Source: Glaciecola sp. KUL10 | Lineage (GTDB): Bacteria > Pseudomonadota > Gammaproteobacteria > Enterobacterales > Alteromonadaceae | Assembly: GCF_003203515.1 (NCBI RefSeq) | Contig: NZ_BGNG01000001.1 | Location: forward strand, 372,001 to 436,000 | Reading direction: 5' to 3' | Length of the DNA stretch: 64,000 nt | Part shown: in pieces, positions 1 to 9,796 of the stretch | How the letters are laid out: every line of letters starts with the position of its first letter | How positions within the stretch are numbered: position 1 is the first letter of the stretch | Notes under the pieces: generated by a model | Database searches by the model: none | What the model was told of the DNA's origin: nothing | The model's input: only the letters and a program-made list of their open reading frames with translations | Position numbers and translations under genes: made by a program

Positions 1-2
1 AA

Positions 3-722
3 ACAGTTTTGGTGGCAAGAGCGCGCAAACAGAAAACTAGCTATCGCTCAAAAGTAAACACGATGAACAACAGCCTTAACATCGGGTTTGTTTTGGTCGT
101 ACTCGCAATATGGTCTAGTGAAATTCAGCAGTTTGCCTTGTCTATTGCAGCATTTACTGTGGCAATAGTATTTGCGACCAAAGAATACATACAGTGTTTT
201 ATTGGTTATTTATATTATGCAAGTGCGCGACCGTTTAGAATTAACGATTGGATACAAATACAAGACGGCGTAGGCGAAGTCATCGCAACAGATTGGGCAA
301 AAGTGACCTTGCTGGAAGTAGATCTCCAAACAAATAGCTATACTGGTAAGCATTTGTTTATTCCCAATAACCAAATGCTGCTAAAAACAGTTAAGAATTT
401 AAACTTTTTGCGGCGTTATTGTTTAACTGAATTCACCCTTACTTGCGAACCTAAGACGAACATTACTCCAATTGTTACTGAGCTAAAAAAGCGCGCAAAA
501 GTCTATTGTGAAGATTTTGCTGATGTAGCCCAACGTTATAAATCCTTGATTGAAAAACGTATGGACGTTGAGTTTATAAGCTCTGAACCCACGTTTCATG
601 TCCATACTAATGAATTAGCGAATATATGTGTATCTGTTGATATATTTTGCCCTGTTGAACAGAACCTAATTTTACAACAAAAAATAACTGAAGATTTTTT
701 CGCACTTTTGTTAGAAAAATAA
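3..722 (+). CDS. MscS-family mechanosensitive channel, C-terminal part (5' end outside window)
   Basis: The reading frame is open to the left edge, so this is the C-terminal part of a longer protein. A Leu/Val/Ile-rich segment near residues 23-60 is the pore-side membrane helix. It is followed by the beta-domain signature FRINDWIQI and VGEVIATDW, and by the IPNNQML motif typical of MscS channels. The last ~110 residues are the cytoplasmic alpha/beta domain. Family members open on membrane tension and release solutes during osmotic downshock. The TTG at position 9 is only the first possible in-frame start and is probably internal. The full length and the number of upstream helices cannot be judged here. 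Confidence 0.85.
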   Translation, partial: TVLVARARKQKTSYRSKVNTMNNSLNIGFVLVVLAIWSSEIQQFALSIAAFTVAIVFATKEYIQCFIGYLYYASARPFRINDWIQIQDGVGEVIATDWAKVTLLEVDLQTNSYTGKHLFIPNNQMLLKTVKNLNFLRRYCLTEFTLTCEPKTNITPIVTELKKRAKVYCEDFADVAQRYKSLIEKRMDVEFISSEPTFHVHTNELANICVSVDIFCPVEQNLILQQKITEDFFALLLEK

Positions 723-824
723 GAATTACAAGATTGAAGCTTGGCAGTTTCGAAGACTTAGCACTAAAAGTTAGTTTGTATTGCTCTGTTTCACTTGTTA
801 AATAAATGAAAACGGATATATTGA

Positions 825-838
825 TGTAAGCGCTTGTA
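825..838. promoter_or_regulatory. Palindromic operator-like site upstream of glgC
   Basis: TGTAAGCGCTTGTA is a near-perfect palindrome around a central CG. This is the shape of LacI-family operators, which often control sugar genes. It lies about 50 bases before the glgC start. A half-site-like TGAAAACGG sits at 807-815. No regulator gene of this family is in the window, so the assignment is inferred from pattern only. Confidence 0.3.
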
Positions 839-886
839 TAGGTAAACTAAAGTCGAAGGCTGGTCTGGAAAAAGGAAAGAGATTTA

Positions 887-2146
887 ATGAGTAAGCAAGA
901 TGTTCGTTATATTAGTAATCTGACAAAAGACACATACGCACTTGTATTAGCAGGCGGACGTGGATCAAGATTACATGAACTCACAAATTGGCGCGCAAAA
1001 CCTGCCCTGTATTTTGGGGGTAAGTTTAGAATAATAGACTTCCCTTTATCAAACTGTGTGAATTCAGGCATTCGAAATATAGGTGTACTCACACAATATA
1101 AATCTCACTCTTTAATCAGGCATCTTGTTCGAGGTTGGGGGCACTTTAAAAAAGAGTTAGGTGAATCCGTCGAGATTTTACCTGCGTCTCAGCGTCATTC
1201 AGACGAATGGTATCAAGGTACCGCTGATGCTGTTTATCAAAACATTGACATCATTAGAGATGAGTTACCCAAGTATGTAATGGTGCTTTCTGGTGATCAT
1301 ATTTATCGTCAAGATTACGGTAACATACTCGCTGAGCACCTTGAATCGGGTGCGAAAATGACGGTGAGTTGCATTTCAGTACCGATCGAACAAGCCAGAG
1401 GCGCATTTGGCGTTATCTCAGTTGATAAAAATAACAAAATCGTAGACTTTCAAGAAAAGCCGGATGAACCTACTCCGTTACCTAGTGACAGTTCTAAGTG
1501 TTTAGCATCAATGGGCAATTATGTTTTTGATACCGAATTTTTGCTCGAACAACTTGAGAGAGATTCAAAAACACAGGGGTCAGAGCGCGATTTTGGTAAA
1601 GATATTATCCCTGCCATTATAGAACAAAATGATGTGTACGCTTTTGATTTCTCAAAAAGCAGTAAGAATGATTCATATTGGCGAGACGTTGGTACGTTAG
1701 ACTCATATTGGGAAGCCAATATGGAGTTAGTAGCGCCCGTCCCCGCCCTGAATATTTATGACAAAAAGTGGCCGATCTGGACGTACCAAGAACAACTTCC
1801 CCCTGCTAAATTCGTGTGGGAATCAGAAGAAAAACGTGGTGAGGCATTTAACTCAGTTGTATCTGGTGGGTGTATCATTTCAGGTGCAACTCTCAGAAAC
1901 ACTATTTGTTTTTCTAATGTAAGAATTGAATCTGCTGCGCTCGTCGAAGAAGCTGTAGTGTTACCAGAAGTGACAATAGGCGCCAACTGTCGGATCAAAA
2001 AGGTGATTATCGATAGAGGATGCATTATCCCAGCAGGGACTCAGATTGGTTATAACCATAGTGAAGACGAAAAACGTGGATTTAGAGTCTCTGAAAATGG
2101 CGTGGTTTTGGTAACAAAAGATAATTTAGATTGGTTTAAACAGTAA
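887..2146 (+). CDS. glgC: Glucose-1-phosphate adenylyltransferase (ADP-glucose pyrophosphorylase)
   Basis: GlgC makes ADP-glucose from ATP and glucose-1-phosphate, the committed step of bacterial glycogen synthesis. The N-terminal nucleotidyltransferase signature LAGGRGSRL is followed by [20 protein letters not shown]. The glucose-1-phosphate region GTADAVYQN and the YWRDVGT motif are present, and the last ~120 residues form the left-handed beta-helix repeats. The length of 419 residues is close to the usual ~420-430. An AGGAAAGAG ribosome-binding site precedes the ATG. No glgA or glgB lies beside it; the other glycogen genes here are glgP and pgm, some 50 kb away. The last 11 bases overlap the convergent hydrolase gene. 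Confidence 0.97.
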   Translation: MSKQDVRYISNLTKDTYALVLAGGRGSRLHELTNWRAKPALYFGGKFRIIDFPLSNCVNSGIRNIGVLTQYKSHSLIRHLVRGWGHFKKELGESVEILPASQRHSDEWYQGTADAVYQNIDIIRDELPKYVMVLSGDHIYRQDYGNILAEHLESGAKMTVSCISVPIEQARGAFGVISVDKNNKIVDFQEKPDEPTPLPSDSSKCLASMGNYVFDTEFLLEQLERDSKTQGSERDFGKDIIPAIIEQNDVYAFDFSKSSKNDSYWRDVGTLDSYWEANMELVAPVPALNIYDKKWPIWTYQEQLPPAKFVWESEEKRGEAFNSVVSGGCIISGATLRNTICFSNVRIESAALVEEAVVLPEVTIGANCRIKKVIIDRGCIIPAGTQIGYNHSEDEKRGFRVSENGVVLVTKDNLDWFKQ

Positions 2147-2948
2147 TCAAATCCGAAATTGTTTTCGCAACTAATTTAGGGTGCTCTAGCGGGTACATAT
2201 GCCCGCCCCTATCTAATAAAGTATGCCTCATGCTAGGGTTGCCTTTCAAAAACCGTTTATAAAGCTTTGGAATACATACCTTAGAATCTTTTCCCGTCAC
2301 CAGAAACGCACCGGTAGATAGTTGGCCATAATGTTTACTTAATTGAGTGGGGATTGTTCTAAAGATATCTGCTTCTACCTGCACTTCAAAGTTTAATCGC
2401 AGTAGCTTTTCATCTTGGTGCATAACAGCATTAATATAGTCTCTAATACAGTCATCATCGAAATTTTTAAATAGCGCTTTTGATTTAAAATATTTAACCA
2501 AATCATTGTTTATATGCCATGTTCTGCGTCTAATTTTCGATAAACCGGCCGGTGTAATCTTATCAATTAACTTAGTGCGTTTTGCTAATTGAAAAACCAT
2601 AGATGCAGGACCGGTAATTAAGGGCGGGTCTAACATAATTAAACCTTTAAATAATTCAGGCCGTTTACAGCATGCAAGATACGATAAAACGGCCCCAAAT
2701 GAATGCCCTACAGCGTAGGTAGGCCGATCCGCAAAATCGGGGTCTAGGTTCTGATTTTCGACAAATTCAATCAATTCATCAACTTGATTACGCCAATGAT
2801 CAACTAATGGAAAACGATGATCATGAGCGTACTTGTCCTTAGCAACTACATGAAAGTGATCGGGAAATGCCGCAAACATCTTACGATAACTCTGCGCGGG
2901 GAAGCCATTTGCGTGTGCAAAATTTATATTAATAGATTTAACGGTCAT
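2136..2948 (-). CDS. Alpha/beta hydrolase
   Basis: A 270-residue alpha/beta-hydrolase-fold protein. The nucleophile elbow GHSFG is near residue 92, the HANG oxyanion motif near residue 12 and a catalytic-His motif GGHMYP near residue 248. GKDSK near residue 218 probably supplies the acid residue. No signal peptide is seen, so it is probably cytoplasmic. Its start overlaps the end of the AraC-type regulator gene by 11 bases, so the two are probably co-transcribed and translationally coupled. The divergent neighbour is an AlkB-like monooxygenase, which suggests lipid or hydrocarbon ester turnover, but the substrate is unknown. Confidence 0.85.
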   Translation of the reverse strand: MTVKSININFAHANGFPAQSYRKMFAAFPDHFHVVAKDKYAHDHRFPLVDHWRNQVDELIEFVENQNLDPDFADRPTYAVGHSFGAVLSYLACCKRPELFKGLIMLDPPLITGPASMVFQLAKRTKLIDKITPAGLSKIRRRTWHINNDLVKYFKSKALFKNFDDDCIRDYINAVMHQDEKLLRLNFEVQVEADIFRTIPTQLSKHYGQLSTGAFLVTGKDSKVCIPKLYKRFLKGNPSMRHTLLDRGGHMYPLEHPKLVAKTISDLITV

Positions 2949-4008
2949 ATATATTCAAATACGCCTGAGGGGTCATTCCAAATATTCGTTTAAAGGCACG
3001 CCGAAAGTTAGCTAAATCAGAATAACCCAATTCATATGCTACTTGCGTGACAGAAACATTGCCCTTGTTAAGCTTTTCAATGATGCGTTTTTTACGTACT
3101 TCATCCAATATTTGTTTATATTGAGTGTTGCGCCGAAGCAATTGCCTGTGCAGCGTTCTTTTACTCATCCCAACCTGTTTTGCAACCTTGTCAATTGAGC
3201 AGTCTTCCTGGTCTAAATTATTTTCAATATAACGTTCAACTAAATAATCGATGGGTGGTTTACTGTTATGCTCGTGCAATGCTTTTTCACACATTAGTTT
3301 AGCCTGTAAAAAGCTGATGCTATCTATCCCTTTGATTGGAAAATAAAGATATTTTTTAGGTACTAAAATACAACTTTCTAAATGACCAAACGTTACACGC
3401 TGCGCGCCGAGTCCTTCATACTCATTAAGATAATCAGGGGCCTCAAAATCAAATTCAACTAATAATTCGTTAAGTCTACCAACATCAGAAAGTTCATAAG
3501 ACTTGAAAACCGAACAAATTGCATATATCAAAGCGTCTAAGACTGCTCTGTGGTGATCATGCTTCCAATATTGGTCTATTATATTGACGCGAAGATAGTC
3601 TTGGGTTTCGAGAACTGACAACTTTACATTTGGAATTCTCATTGAAATAAAGCGCTGTTGAAACTTTATTGCCTGAAAAACATTTTCGCAATTTGCTAGG
3701 CCTAATCCAAAAAAACCATGATGAGTCATCTTAAGCCTTTGCCCTACTCTCAATCCAATATTTTGATATTCAGGATATGATAATAGTTGCGAGAGCAATG
3801 ACTCAAATTGTTGGTAAGTAATACTGGCATCTAACGCTAAGAAATCTTCAACACTTAATCGCTCTTGATTCAACCATTCGTCAGCATCAAATCCAGACTG
3901 TTTTAGTACTTCTACTATATGACCAAAATAATATGCAGGTATTTTTGCCTGCTGCATTTCTTCACCCAAACTAGATATAAATTTAAGGGGCAAAAGTAGC
4001 GTACTCAT
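2938..4008 (-). CDS. AraC-family transcriptional regulator
   Basis: A 356-residue regulator with a ~230-residue N-terminal ligand-sensing domain of the arabinose-binding-like type (the OruR/ArgR-like group of AraC proteins). Two C-terminal helix-turn-helix motifs follow; VAKQVGMSKRTLHRQLLR and VAYELGYSDLANFRRAFKR are the diagnostic sequences. It is transcribed away from the AlkB-like gene and into the hydrolase gene, so the 109-base gap at 4009-4117 is the likely shared regulatory region. The start is uncertain: an internal ATG (residue 18, beginning MQQAKIP) fits the usual family N-terminus as well as the listed one. The inducer is probably a lipid or alkane-like molecule, by context only. 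Confidence 0.9.
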   Translation of the reverse strand: MSTLLLPLKFISSLGEEMQQAKIPAYYFGHIVEVLKQSGFDADEWLNQERLSVEDFLALDASITYQQFESLLSQLLSYPEYQNIGLRVGQRLKMTHHGFFGLGLANCENVFQAIKFQQRFISMRIPNVKLSVLETQDYLRVNIIDQYWKHDHHRAVLDALIYAICSVFKSYELSDVGRLNELLVEFDFEAPDYLNEYEGLGAQRVTFGHLESCILVPKKYLYFPIKGIDSISFLQAKLMCEKALHEHNSKPPIDYLVERYIENNLDQEDCSIDKVAKQVGMSKRTLHRQLLRRNTQYKQILDEVRKKRIIEKLNKGNVSVTQVAYELGYSDLANFRRAFKRIFGMTPQAYLNIYDR

Positions 4009-4117
4009 ATCACAATTGCAAAAATGGCAATATATGACTCCTTAATGACCTGTTAAAGACTCACAATTAATCAGCCAACGCCTTAAGCTCATTTTGAAAA
4101 CTAGAAAGGAGCTTAGT

Positions 4118-5271
4118 ATGTGGCACTACATTAAATTTTTAGCATATAACTTTAGTATTGTATTAGGGTGCTTTAGTATTTTATTGGCTGATTTTTATAT
4201 CATCCTTGGATTTATTGCTTTCGTGAGTTTTTATTCAATCGGTGATGCTCTTTTAGGAAATGATATTAGCAAACCGACTCTTCAAAATAAGGCACTTTTA
4301 GGCACCCTTTTATACAGCTCTGTACCCACCACATTATTCCTATTATTTTGTATTCTATGGATATGTTCACCTAATGATTGGTTGATTGTGTCCAAGCTTG
4401 GCAGCATGATTCAGTATGATTTTATGTATGCTAAATCCCAGACTTCTTTCATCGAGTTTTCTGTTGCAATTTTATTTTGTGGTCTGATGCTTTCTGGTGT
4501 CGCGACAGTAGTGGGGCACGAATTAATACATAGAGTTGGCGATCAAAAAGCAGTAATCACCGGTCGTTGGTTATTAGCGGCTAGTTTAGATGCTAACTTT
4601 TCGATTGAGCATGTATATGGTCATCATATTAAAGTGGCCACGCAAGATGATCCAGCTACTGCACCAAGGGGGCGAAATGTATACCATCATGTTTTGCTTG
4701 CAATCTACCGCACAAATATATCAGCTTGGAATATTGAAGCCAAAAGATTAAACCGTAAAAAACTAGTTTGTTTAGTATAAAAAACCAATATTTGCGCGGT
4801 TGGTTTATGTCTATTTTTATTTTGTTTGTCGCGTTCTATATCGCCGGCTGGTTTGCTTGTTTGTTTTTATTTGCGACAGGTTTTGTATCGAAATGTATTT
4901 TAGAAGTGGTAAATTATATGGAGCATTATGGATTAGTGCGTCATCCTCGTCACCGAGTCGAGCCGAGACACTCCTGGAATTCTAATAAAAAGATAAGTTG
5001 TTGGGCGATGTTTAACCTTCCTCGGCACAGTCATCACCACTCCAAAGGTGCAGTGCCATTTGATAAATTGGAGGCAATGCCAGAAGCGCCAGAGATGATA
5101 TCAGGTTATATTTCAACCATGCTAATTGTTTTGATTCCTCCCTTATGGTTTAAGTTAATGCAACCAAAGCTAGCGCACTGGGACAAACACTATGCAACTT
5201 CTGAAGAACTAAATATTCTATCTAAATTAAAACATCGCGATAATCGCAAACCAAAACAAGCGCTAGTCTAG
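4118..5271 (+). pseudogene. AlkB-like membrane di-iron monooxygenase, broken by a one-base frameshift
   Basis: Two adjoining frames carry the halves of one alkane-1-monooxygenase/desaturase-family protein. The first half (4118-4780) has several membrane helices and the histidine motifs HELIHR and EHVYGHH. The second half (open from 4759, ending at 5271) has NYMEHYG and LPRHSHHH, so all di-iron ligand motifs survive. The join lies in a run of six A residues at 4757-4762. Adding one A gives a continuous RKKTSLFSIKNQ and a protein of about 385 residues, the normal length. The true start is the ATG at 4118, preceded by AAGGAG, and not the upstream TTG. This could be a genuine inactivation, a homopolymer sequencing error or programmed slippage. 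The divergent AraC regulator and hydrolase suggest a lipid or hydrocarbon role. Confidence 0.85.
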
Positions 5272-5279
5272 CGCTTGTT
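5255..5279. terminator. Bidirectional terminator-like hairpin between convergent genes
   Basis: An 11-bp perfect inverted repeat (AACAAGCGCTA / TAGCGCTTGTT) with a 3-base loop covers the stop codons of both the AlkB-like gene and the convergent MFS gene. In the minus direction it is followed by TTTTGGTTT, so it should work best as terminator of the transporter gene. Confidence 0.6.
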
Positions 5280-6570
5280 GTCGTTCAGCTTCAGCCCAAT
5301 CATGTTCTATCTTAGTGGATGACCAATAAAAGGTAGCGATAGACAGTATATAAGGTAAGACTAGCCAACTTAACGAAAGCCTTAAGGCTTCTGCCTCTCC
5401 CATTGTTTCTGCCCACATTTGACTAACAATACCGACAATAGTCGGGCCACCACCTAGTGCAATTATGTTCAAAACAAAGAAAAATAAAGCCGTGGACATT
5501 GCACGTGCGTTTACGGGGGCGAGTGTTTGTGCGATTGCGAAACAAGGTCCCAGATACATTCCACTTGTGAAAAGAAGTATCGTCATTAAAATTAACGATA
5601 ATTCGACACTTTGAACCTGAAGAGAAAGATAAAAACAGGGCACTCCAATCAGTAAAGCAAAAAACGGCAGTAGTGCATAACCACGTTTAGACTGTTTACC
5701 CCATTTATCAGCAATGACACCCCCCAACCACACGCCCAATGCGTACGCGGTTCCGTTTGCAATACCAAATATAATTAACAACTCTTGTATTGGCATACTC
5801 GGATGAATACGCACATAAAAATCAATGATCCATGTAGAGATAGCATAGTTACCAAATGAACCAAACGAAATACCAAGGCACATGCCCCACCAAGTTGGGA
5901 TTTTCATTAGCCTTTTAACTGACGTCATGAACCCCATTTGTTTGGGGCCATTGGCAACAGCAGACCGTTGGGGTTCTTTTACGGTTAACTTCAAAAGAAT
6001 AGCTAGCAAAACACCAGGTAAACCGACTGCAATCATCACTGTACGCCAATCTGTTGTACCACCGTCTAAAAAAAACGCTGACGCGAAATAGGCAGCCATA
6101 ATGCCAAATGGGATACCTAAAGAATAAATTGCTAACGCTCTAGCACGCTCGTTTTTATCAAACAGGTCTGAAATCATTGAGTGCGATGGCGGGCTCCCTC
6201 CCGCTTCACCTATACCAACCCCGACGCGCAATAACGCTAACTGCAAGTAACTTGTAGCAAAACCAGACAACGCAGTAAAACCGCTCCATAAAGTCAACGA
6301 GACACTTACAATATTGACGCGACTATACCGATCAGCTAACCACGCAATTGGAATTCCCACTACGGTATACAACAATGCAAATGCAAAACCTTTTAACCAA
6401 CCAAGTTGCGCATCGTCCAATCCCATATCGGCTTTGATAAAGGGAGATAAAATACCGATGATTTGTCTATCAATAAAGTTAAAGGCATATACTAGCGTCA
6501 AAATTATTAAAACGTAGTTCCTGTAAGCATTTGATGTTTGACCTTCCTGCATAGCTGCTTGTGTTGTCAT
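5263..6570 (-). CDS. MFS transporter, spinster-like
   Basis: A 435-residue twelve-helix major facilitator. The first helix region carries FNFIDRQIIGILSPFIK, and the loop 2-3 motif is seen in GIPIAWLADRYSR. The helix-5 region GVGIGEAGGSPPS is typical of the spinster-like MFS branch that is common in marine and lipid- or aromatic-degrading bacteria. It is convergent with the AlkB-like gene (9-base overlap) and divergent from a thioesterase gene. The neighbours hint at a lipophilic or acyl substrate, but the family is too broad to name one. Confidence 0.88.
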   Translation of the reverse strand: MTTQAAMQEGQTSNAYRNYVLIILTLVYAFNFIDRQIIGILSPFIKADMGLDDAQLGWLKGFAFALLYTVVGIPIAWLADRYSRVNIVSVSLTLWSGFTALSGFATSYLQLALLRVGVGIGEAGGSPPSHSMISDLFDKNERARALAIYSLGIPFGIMAAYFASAFFLDGGTTDWRTVMIAVGLPGVLLAILLKLTVKEPQRSAVANGPKQMGFMTSVKRLMKIPTWWGMCLGISFGSFGNYAISTWIIDFYVRIHPSMPIQELLIIFGIANGTAYALGVWLGGVIADKWGKQSKRGYALLPFFALLIGVPCFYLSLQVQSVELSLILMTILLFTSGMYLGPCFAIAQTLAPVNARAMSTALFFFVLNIIALGGGPTIVGIVSQMWAETMGEAEALRLSLSWLVLPYILSIATFYWSSTKIEHDWAEAERQQALD

Positions 6571-6750
6571 ATAACTGTTCCATTGATTCTCTTGTATTTA
6601 TACTCATACACTCACTCTATTCACTCAACTTTATGTAAATTATTTGTAAACATCATTAACATAAATACTCCTTAAACAATAAAGCTTGCAAGTTAAAACT
6701 GAATTTCACACAATGCACACATCTGACCACTTGAGCATGTAGTTTTCATT

Positions 6751-7554
6751 ATGAATATCGATGAGTTATTGTCTTTAGGCGCAGCAACAGTTAGTAACCC
6801 AAATAGTCAAATTGTCGTCCCCAAGAGCTGGGCACAAGGCAGAACGGTTTATGGTGGTTTATCAGCAGGTGTACTTTATGCAGCAGCAAAAGGGCTTGTT
6901 GCACCTGAGCGTATAATGAGATCCATGAGTACCAATTTCGTAGGGCCACTTTTAGCTGAAACGCCGTTTGAAATTAGTGTGGAAATAGTCAGAGAAGGCA
7001 AAAACGTTTCACAAATTCAGGCCAGAGCCATCCAAGAGAACAAAATTTGTGTTGTCAGCCAAATTTGTTTTGCACAAAGCCGTGAATCGAATATAAAAGT
7101 CGAAAACAATGATACTCATCAAATGGGATTACCAAACAAAGGAAACTTTATTCCTCAAATACCCAAGGTAACCCCAAAGTTTTTAAAACATATTGATTTA
7201 TCGTTTGAAGCAGGAGGAATCCCTTTCACCGGCAGAAAAACTTCTATTTATCAAGGTTGGATGCGTTTCAAGCAGGCGCCATCTAGCTTCACTGATGCAC
7301 ATTTAGTTAGCCTAATAGACGCATGGCCACCGACACTATTACAAATGCTAAAATGGCCAGCACCGGCAAGCACGGTAAGTTGGAATTTGGAGTTTCTTCA
7401 TCCTCATTCACCAGTCAATCCTACTGATTGGTTAGCATATCAATCGAGTACACGACAAGCAGGTGATGGTTACGGGCATACTGAAGCTAACATTTGGGAT
7501 ACGCAGGGTAAGCTCATCGCGATTAGCCGCCAAACCGTCGCTGTTTTTGATTAA
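6751..7554 (+). CDS. Thioesterase-family protein (TesB-like double hot-dog fold)
   Basis: A 267-residue acyl-CoA thioesterase-like protein. WAQGRTVYGGLSAG near the N-terminus and SLIDAWPP near residue 188 match the two hot-dog repeats of the TesB-like (PF13622) family. The C-terminal part ends with the usual strand of the second hot-dog domain (GKLIAISRQTVAVF). It probably hydrolyses an acyl-CoA. It stands alone, divergent from the MFS transporter, with 180 bases of shared upstream region in which no clear regulatory motif is seen. The neighbouring AlkB-like enzyme and hydrolase make fatty-acyl metabolism a plausible setting. Confidence 0.8.
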   Translation: MNIDELLSLGAATVSNPNSQIVVPKSWAQGRTVYGGLSAGVLYAAAKGLVAPERIMRSMSTNFVGPLLAETPFEISVEIVREGKNVSQIQARAIQENKICVVSQICFAQSRESNIKVENNDTHQMGLPNKGNFIPQIPKVTPKFLKHIDLSFEAGGIPFTGRKTSIYQGWMRFKQAPSSFTDAHLVSLIDAWPPTLLQMLKWPAPASTVSWNLEFLHPHSPVNPTDWLAYQSSTRQAGDGYGHTEANIWDTQGKLIAISRQTVAVFD

Positions 7555-7586
7555 TGGTTAGATAAAACCAGTGCTCTGCTTATGAA

Positions 7587-8432
7587 TCAGGCAGCTTTGA
7601 AAACATCGGGATTAAACAAGTGGAGGATCTGTTCAGCTTGAAAGTTTGCCATATCCAGTGCTTCGTCTACGTCGTTGATATCCAAATGGAGACCGTCAAA
7701 TAAGAAACTGGGTAAATGCTCCTTTAAACTGTAGTGTTCTGGGTAAGTGTTTATCACTGAAAGTTCGTAAGCTAGTTGAATGACTTGGTTATCTAACACA
7801 TCTGAAAAGTTATCATTGTGATGTTGTGCACTAATCACTTCTATCAGCGAGCTTGGCAACTGCCAAGATTCGCATAGCGAGCTAGAAACTTCAGCATATG
7901 TAAACCCTAATACATTTAATTGGGCTAGTTTGGGGTGCGTTTCACTATCAAATTTCGCACAATCCTCAGTAATAAAGGGACTCGTTTGCAAAACAACTAA
8001 TTCGCCAATGTTATGCAATAATCCACTCGTAAACATTCTGTCCACATCTTTACTTCCAAATAAAGCTGCAAAGTGTCTGCATAAAATGGCACAAGTAACA
8101 CTCTGCTCCCAAAACTTATCTAAATCTATTAGTGAATCTTGAACTTTAACGAACGCATTTGAAATACCAAAAACTAAAGCAAAATCGTAAACGGCTGAGG
8201 TACCGATGACTTGAATTGCCTTTTGGACTGAATCAACTTTGCGTGGGAATCGATAAATTGCACTATTAGCAACCTTCAGAATATGAGCAGCCAAACCAGG
8301 ATCTGTGTTGATAATTTTGGCGATACTATTTGCATCGGCTGTATCATTGTCGATGAGTTTTTTAACCTTTAAAGCGGTGGCGGGCACCGCAAACAGTGTT
8401 TTAACTTTTTCTGCATATTCAATTGCGTTCAT
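7587..8432 (-). CDS. HDOD-domain signalling protein
   Basis: A 281-residue protein made almost wholly of one HDOD domain (residues ~8-210), the metal-free relative of HD phosphohydrolases. TDPGLAAHILKVANSAIYRFPRKV-type sequence (residues ~44-68) and the LLHNIGELV motif near residue 139 are diagnostic. Classical HD metal ligands are not all conserved, as expected for HDOD. No GGDEF, EAL or receiver domain is attached. Such proteins regulate motility, c-di-GMP signalling or stress responses by protein contact. The target cannot be inferred from the neighbours. Confidence 0.88.
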   Translation of the reverse strand: MNAIEYAEKVKTLFAVPATALKVKKLIDNDTADANSIAKIINTDPGLAAHILKVANSAIYRFPRKVDSVQKAIQVIGTSAVYDFALVFGISNAFVKVQDSLIDLDKFWEQSVTCAILCRHFAALFGSKDVDRMFTSGLLHNIGELVVLQTSPFITEDCAKFDSETHPKLAQLNVLGFTYAEVSSSLCESWQLPSSLIEVISAQHHNDNFSDVLDNQVIQLAYELSVINTYPEHYSLKEHLPSFLFDGLHLDINDVDEALDMANFQAEQILHLFNPDVFKAA

Positions 8433-8563
8433 GTTCGTTTAACTCTCTTATGCCTTATTTGGTGCGATTACACACTCAAATTCTCACAAAATTAAACTTC
8501 TACCAAAACATCCTAAAACCAGTATTAACAATAAATTTACATTTGTCCACTACGAAACTTTAT

Positions 8564-9637
8564 TTATAGTTGTGTTTGCAAAAATAGTGCGGCTTCTGTT
8601 TCAAAATCACTCGCTGATAGTAATTTGTGTTCGGATTGCAGGCTTTCTCTCATTTTGATTTGTTTTACTAGCCACTTATTAACAGGACAAGGTATTGACA
8701 ACAACTCTGCTTGCTCAACAACTTTTTGGTGTAAATAGTCAATTTCGGTCTGTTTACCCTCTTTCAAATCCCACCACATTGAAGTTCTTACCTTTGGATC
8801 AATCTCAAGCATCTTTTGTGCCAGTATTAAAAACAGCCAATTTGGCAGTGTTAATACAAAAGGTATTCTTTCATTACTTATGTTAGCGACTTTAGGGAGT
8901 TTAATTTGTAATGCGTCTGTGACGTTCAATAATTCCTGCATCGCACGAGAAATAATATGCCGATAGAGACGTTTTTTTAACATAGCCTTTACGGGCACAT
9001 TTGATAGCGCATTAACTGCATTTCCTAAATTAAGTTGAAGCTTGGCCCATTGCAAGGAGGTCATATCGCGCGTAACGTTTGTTGGTAAAATGTCACTATC
9101 AATGAGCATAGCTAATGACTCGATATCTATATTTTCGTTCCGTATTTGCTCTAAGGTAAAACTGCCTTGAGAGCCCCTGTGAAAAAAGCCATCCGATTCA
9201 GAAACAACATTAAATGGCACCATAGCTCTAATAACAGTGAGTGCGGGGAACTGTTCTTTCACCACTAAATGGGCTTCCACACCATTTTGACAGCAAATAA
9301 TTATACTTTTACTGTGCAAGAACCTAGCTAAGTCTGTTTTTAAGTCGACTAACGCTGTGCATTTAACAGTCACCCAAACAACGTCATAAACTTCTTTGGC
9401 TTCTTTATGTAAAGTTGGATTGGTAAATGATAGTTGATTTACTTGTGCTTTATTGCCCGTGTAATCCGTTAAGGTTATTCCATTAGCTAATTTTTGCTTT
9501 GCCTTTGCTCTGGCATGAATATGACACAATAAGCCCTTGCACAAAAATGCGCCTGCTAGGTATGAGCCGATTAAGCCAGCACCGAAAACGAGATGAGTTA
9601 CATTTCCCTTTTGCTTACTAGTTCTTGCTTCAATCAT
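8564..9637 (-). CDS. Ketopantoate reductase-like (ApbA/PanE family) protein
   Basis: A 357-residue NADPH-dependent reductase of the PanE type. The Rossmann motif FGAGLIGSYLAG is near residues 18-29, CQNGVEA near residue 115, and KLQLNLGNAVNAL carries the conserved catalytic Lys and Asn. The C-terminal GKQTEIDYLHQKVVEQAELL motif matches the substrate-binding helix. It is longer than the usual ~300 residues. It is not next to panB or panC and is divergent from a glycosyltransferase, so another 2-oxo-acid may be the true substrate. The family assignment is firm and the pathway is not. Confidence 0.85.
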   Translation of the reverse strand: MIEARTSKQKGNVTHLVFGAGLIGSYLAGAFLCKGLLCHIHARAKAKQKLANGITLTDYTGNKAQVNQLSFTNPTLHKEAKEVYDVVWVTVKCTALVDLKTDLARFLHSKSIIICCQNGVEAHLVVKEQFPALTVIRAMVPFNVVSESDGFFHRGSQGSFTLEQIRNENIDIESLAMLIDSDILPTNVTRDMTSLQWAKLQLNLGNAVNALSNVPVKAMLKKRLYRHIISRAMQELLNVTDALQIKLPKVANISNERIPFVLTLPNWLFLILAQKMLEIDPKVRTSMWWDLKEGKQTEIDYLHQKVVEQAELLSIPCPVNKWLVKQIKMRESLQSEHKLLSASDFETEAALFLQTQL

Positions 9638-9796
9638 AGGGACACCTTTCTATGCACTGTATTTCTCAACATTTTTCGCAAACCCCATTAGCGTAAATGA
9701 ACCAAGTGGTGAACTAATCATTATTACTTTATTAAACTATCACGTATTATGTCGCTTTTACTATAAATTAGCTTAAAAACAAGAATTTAAGAGTTT

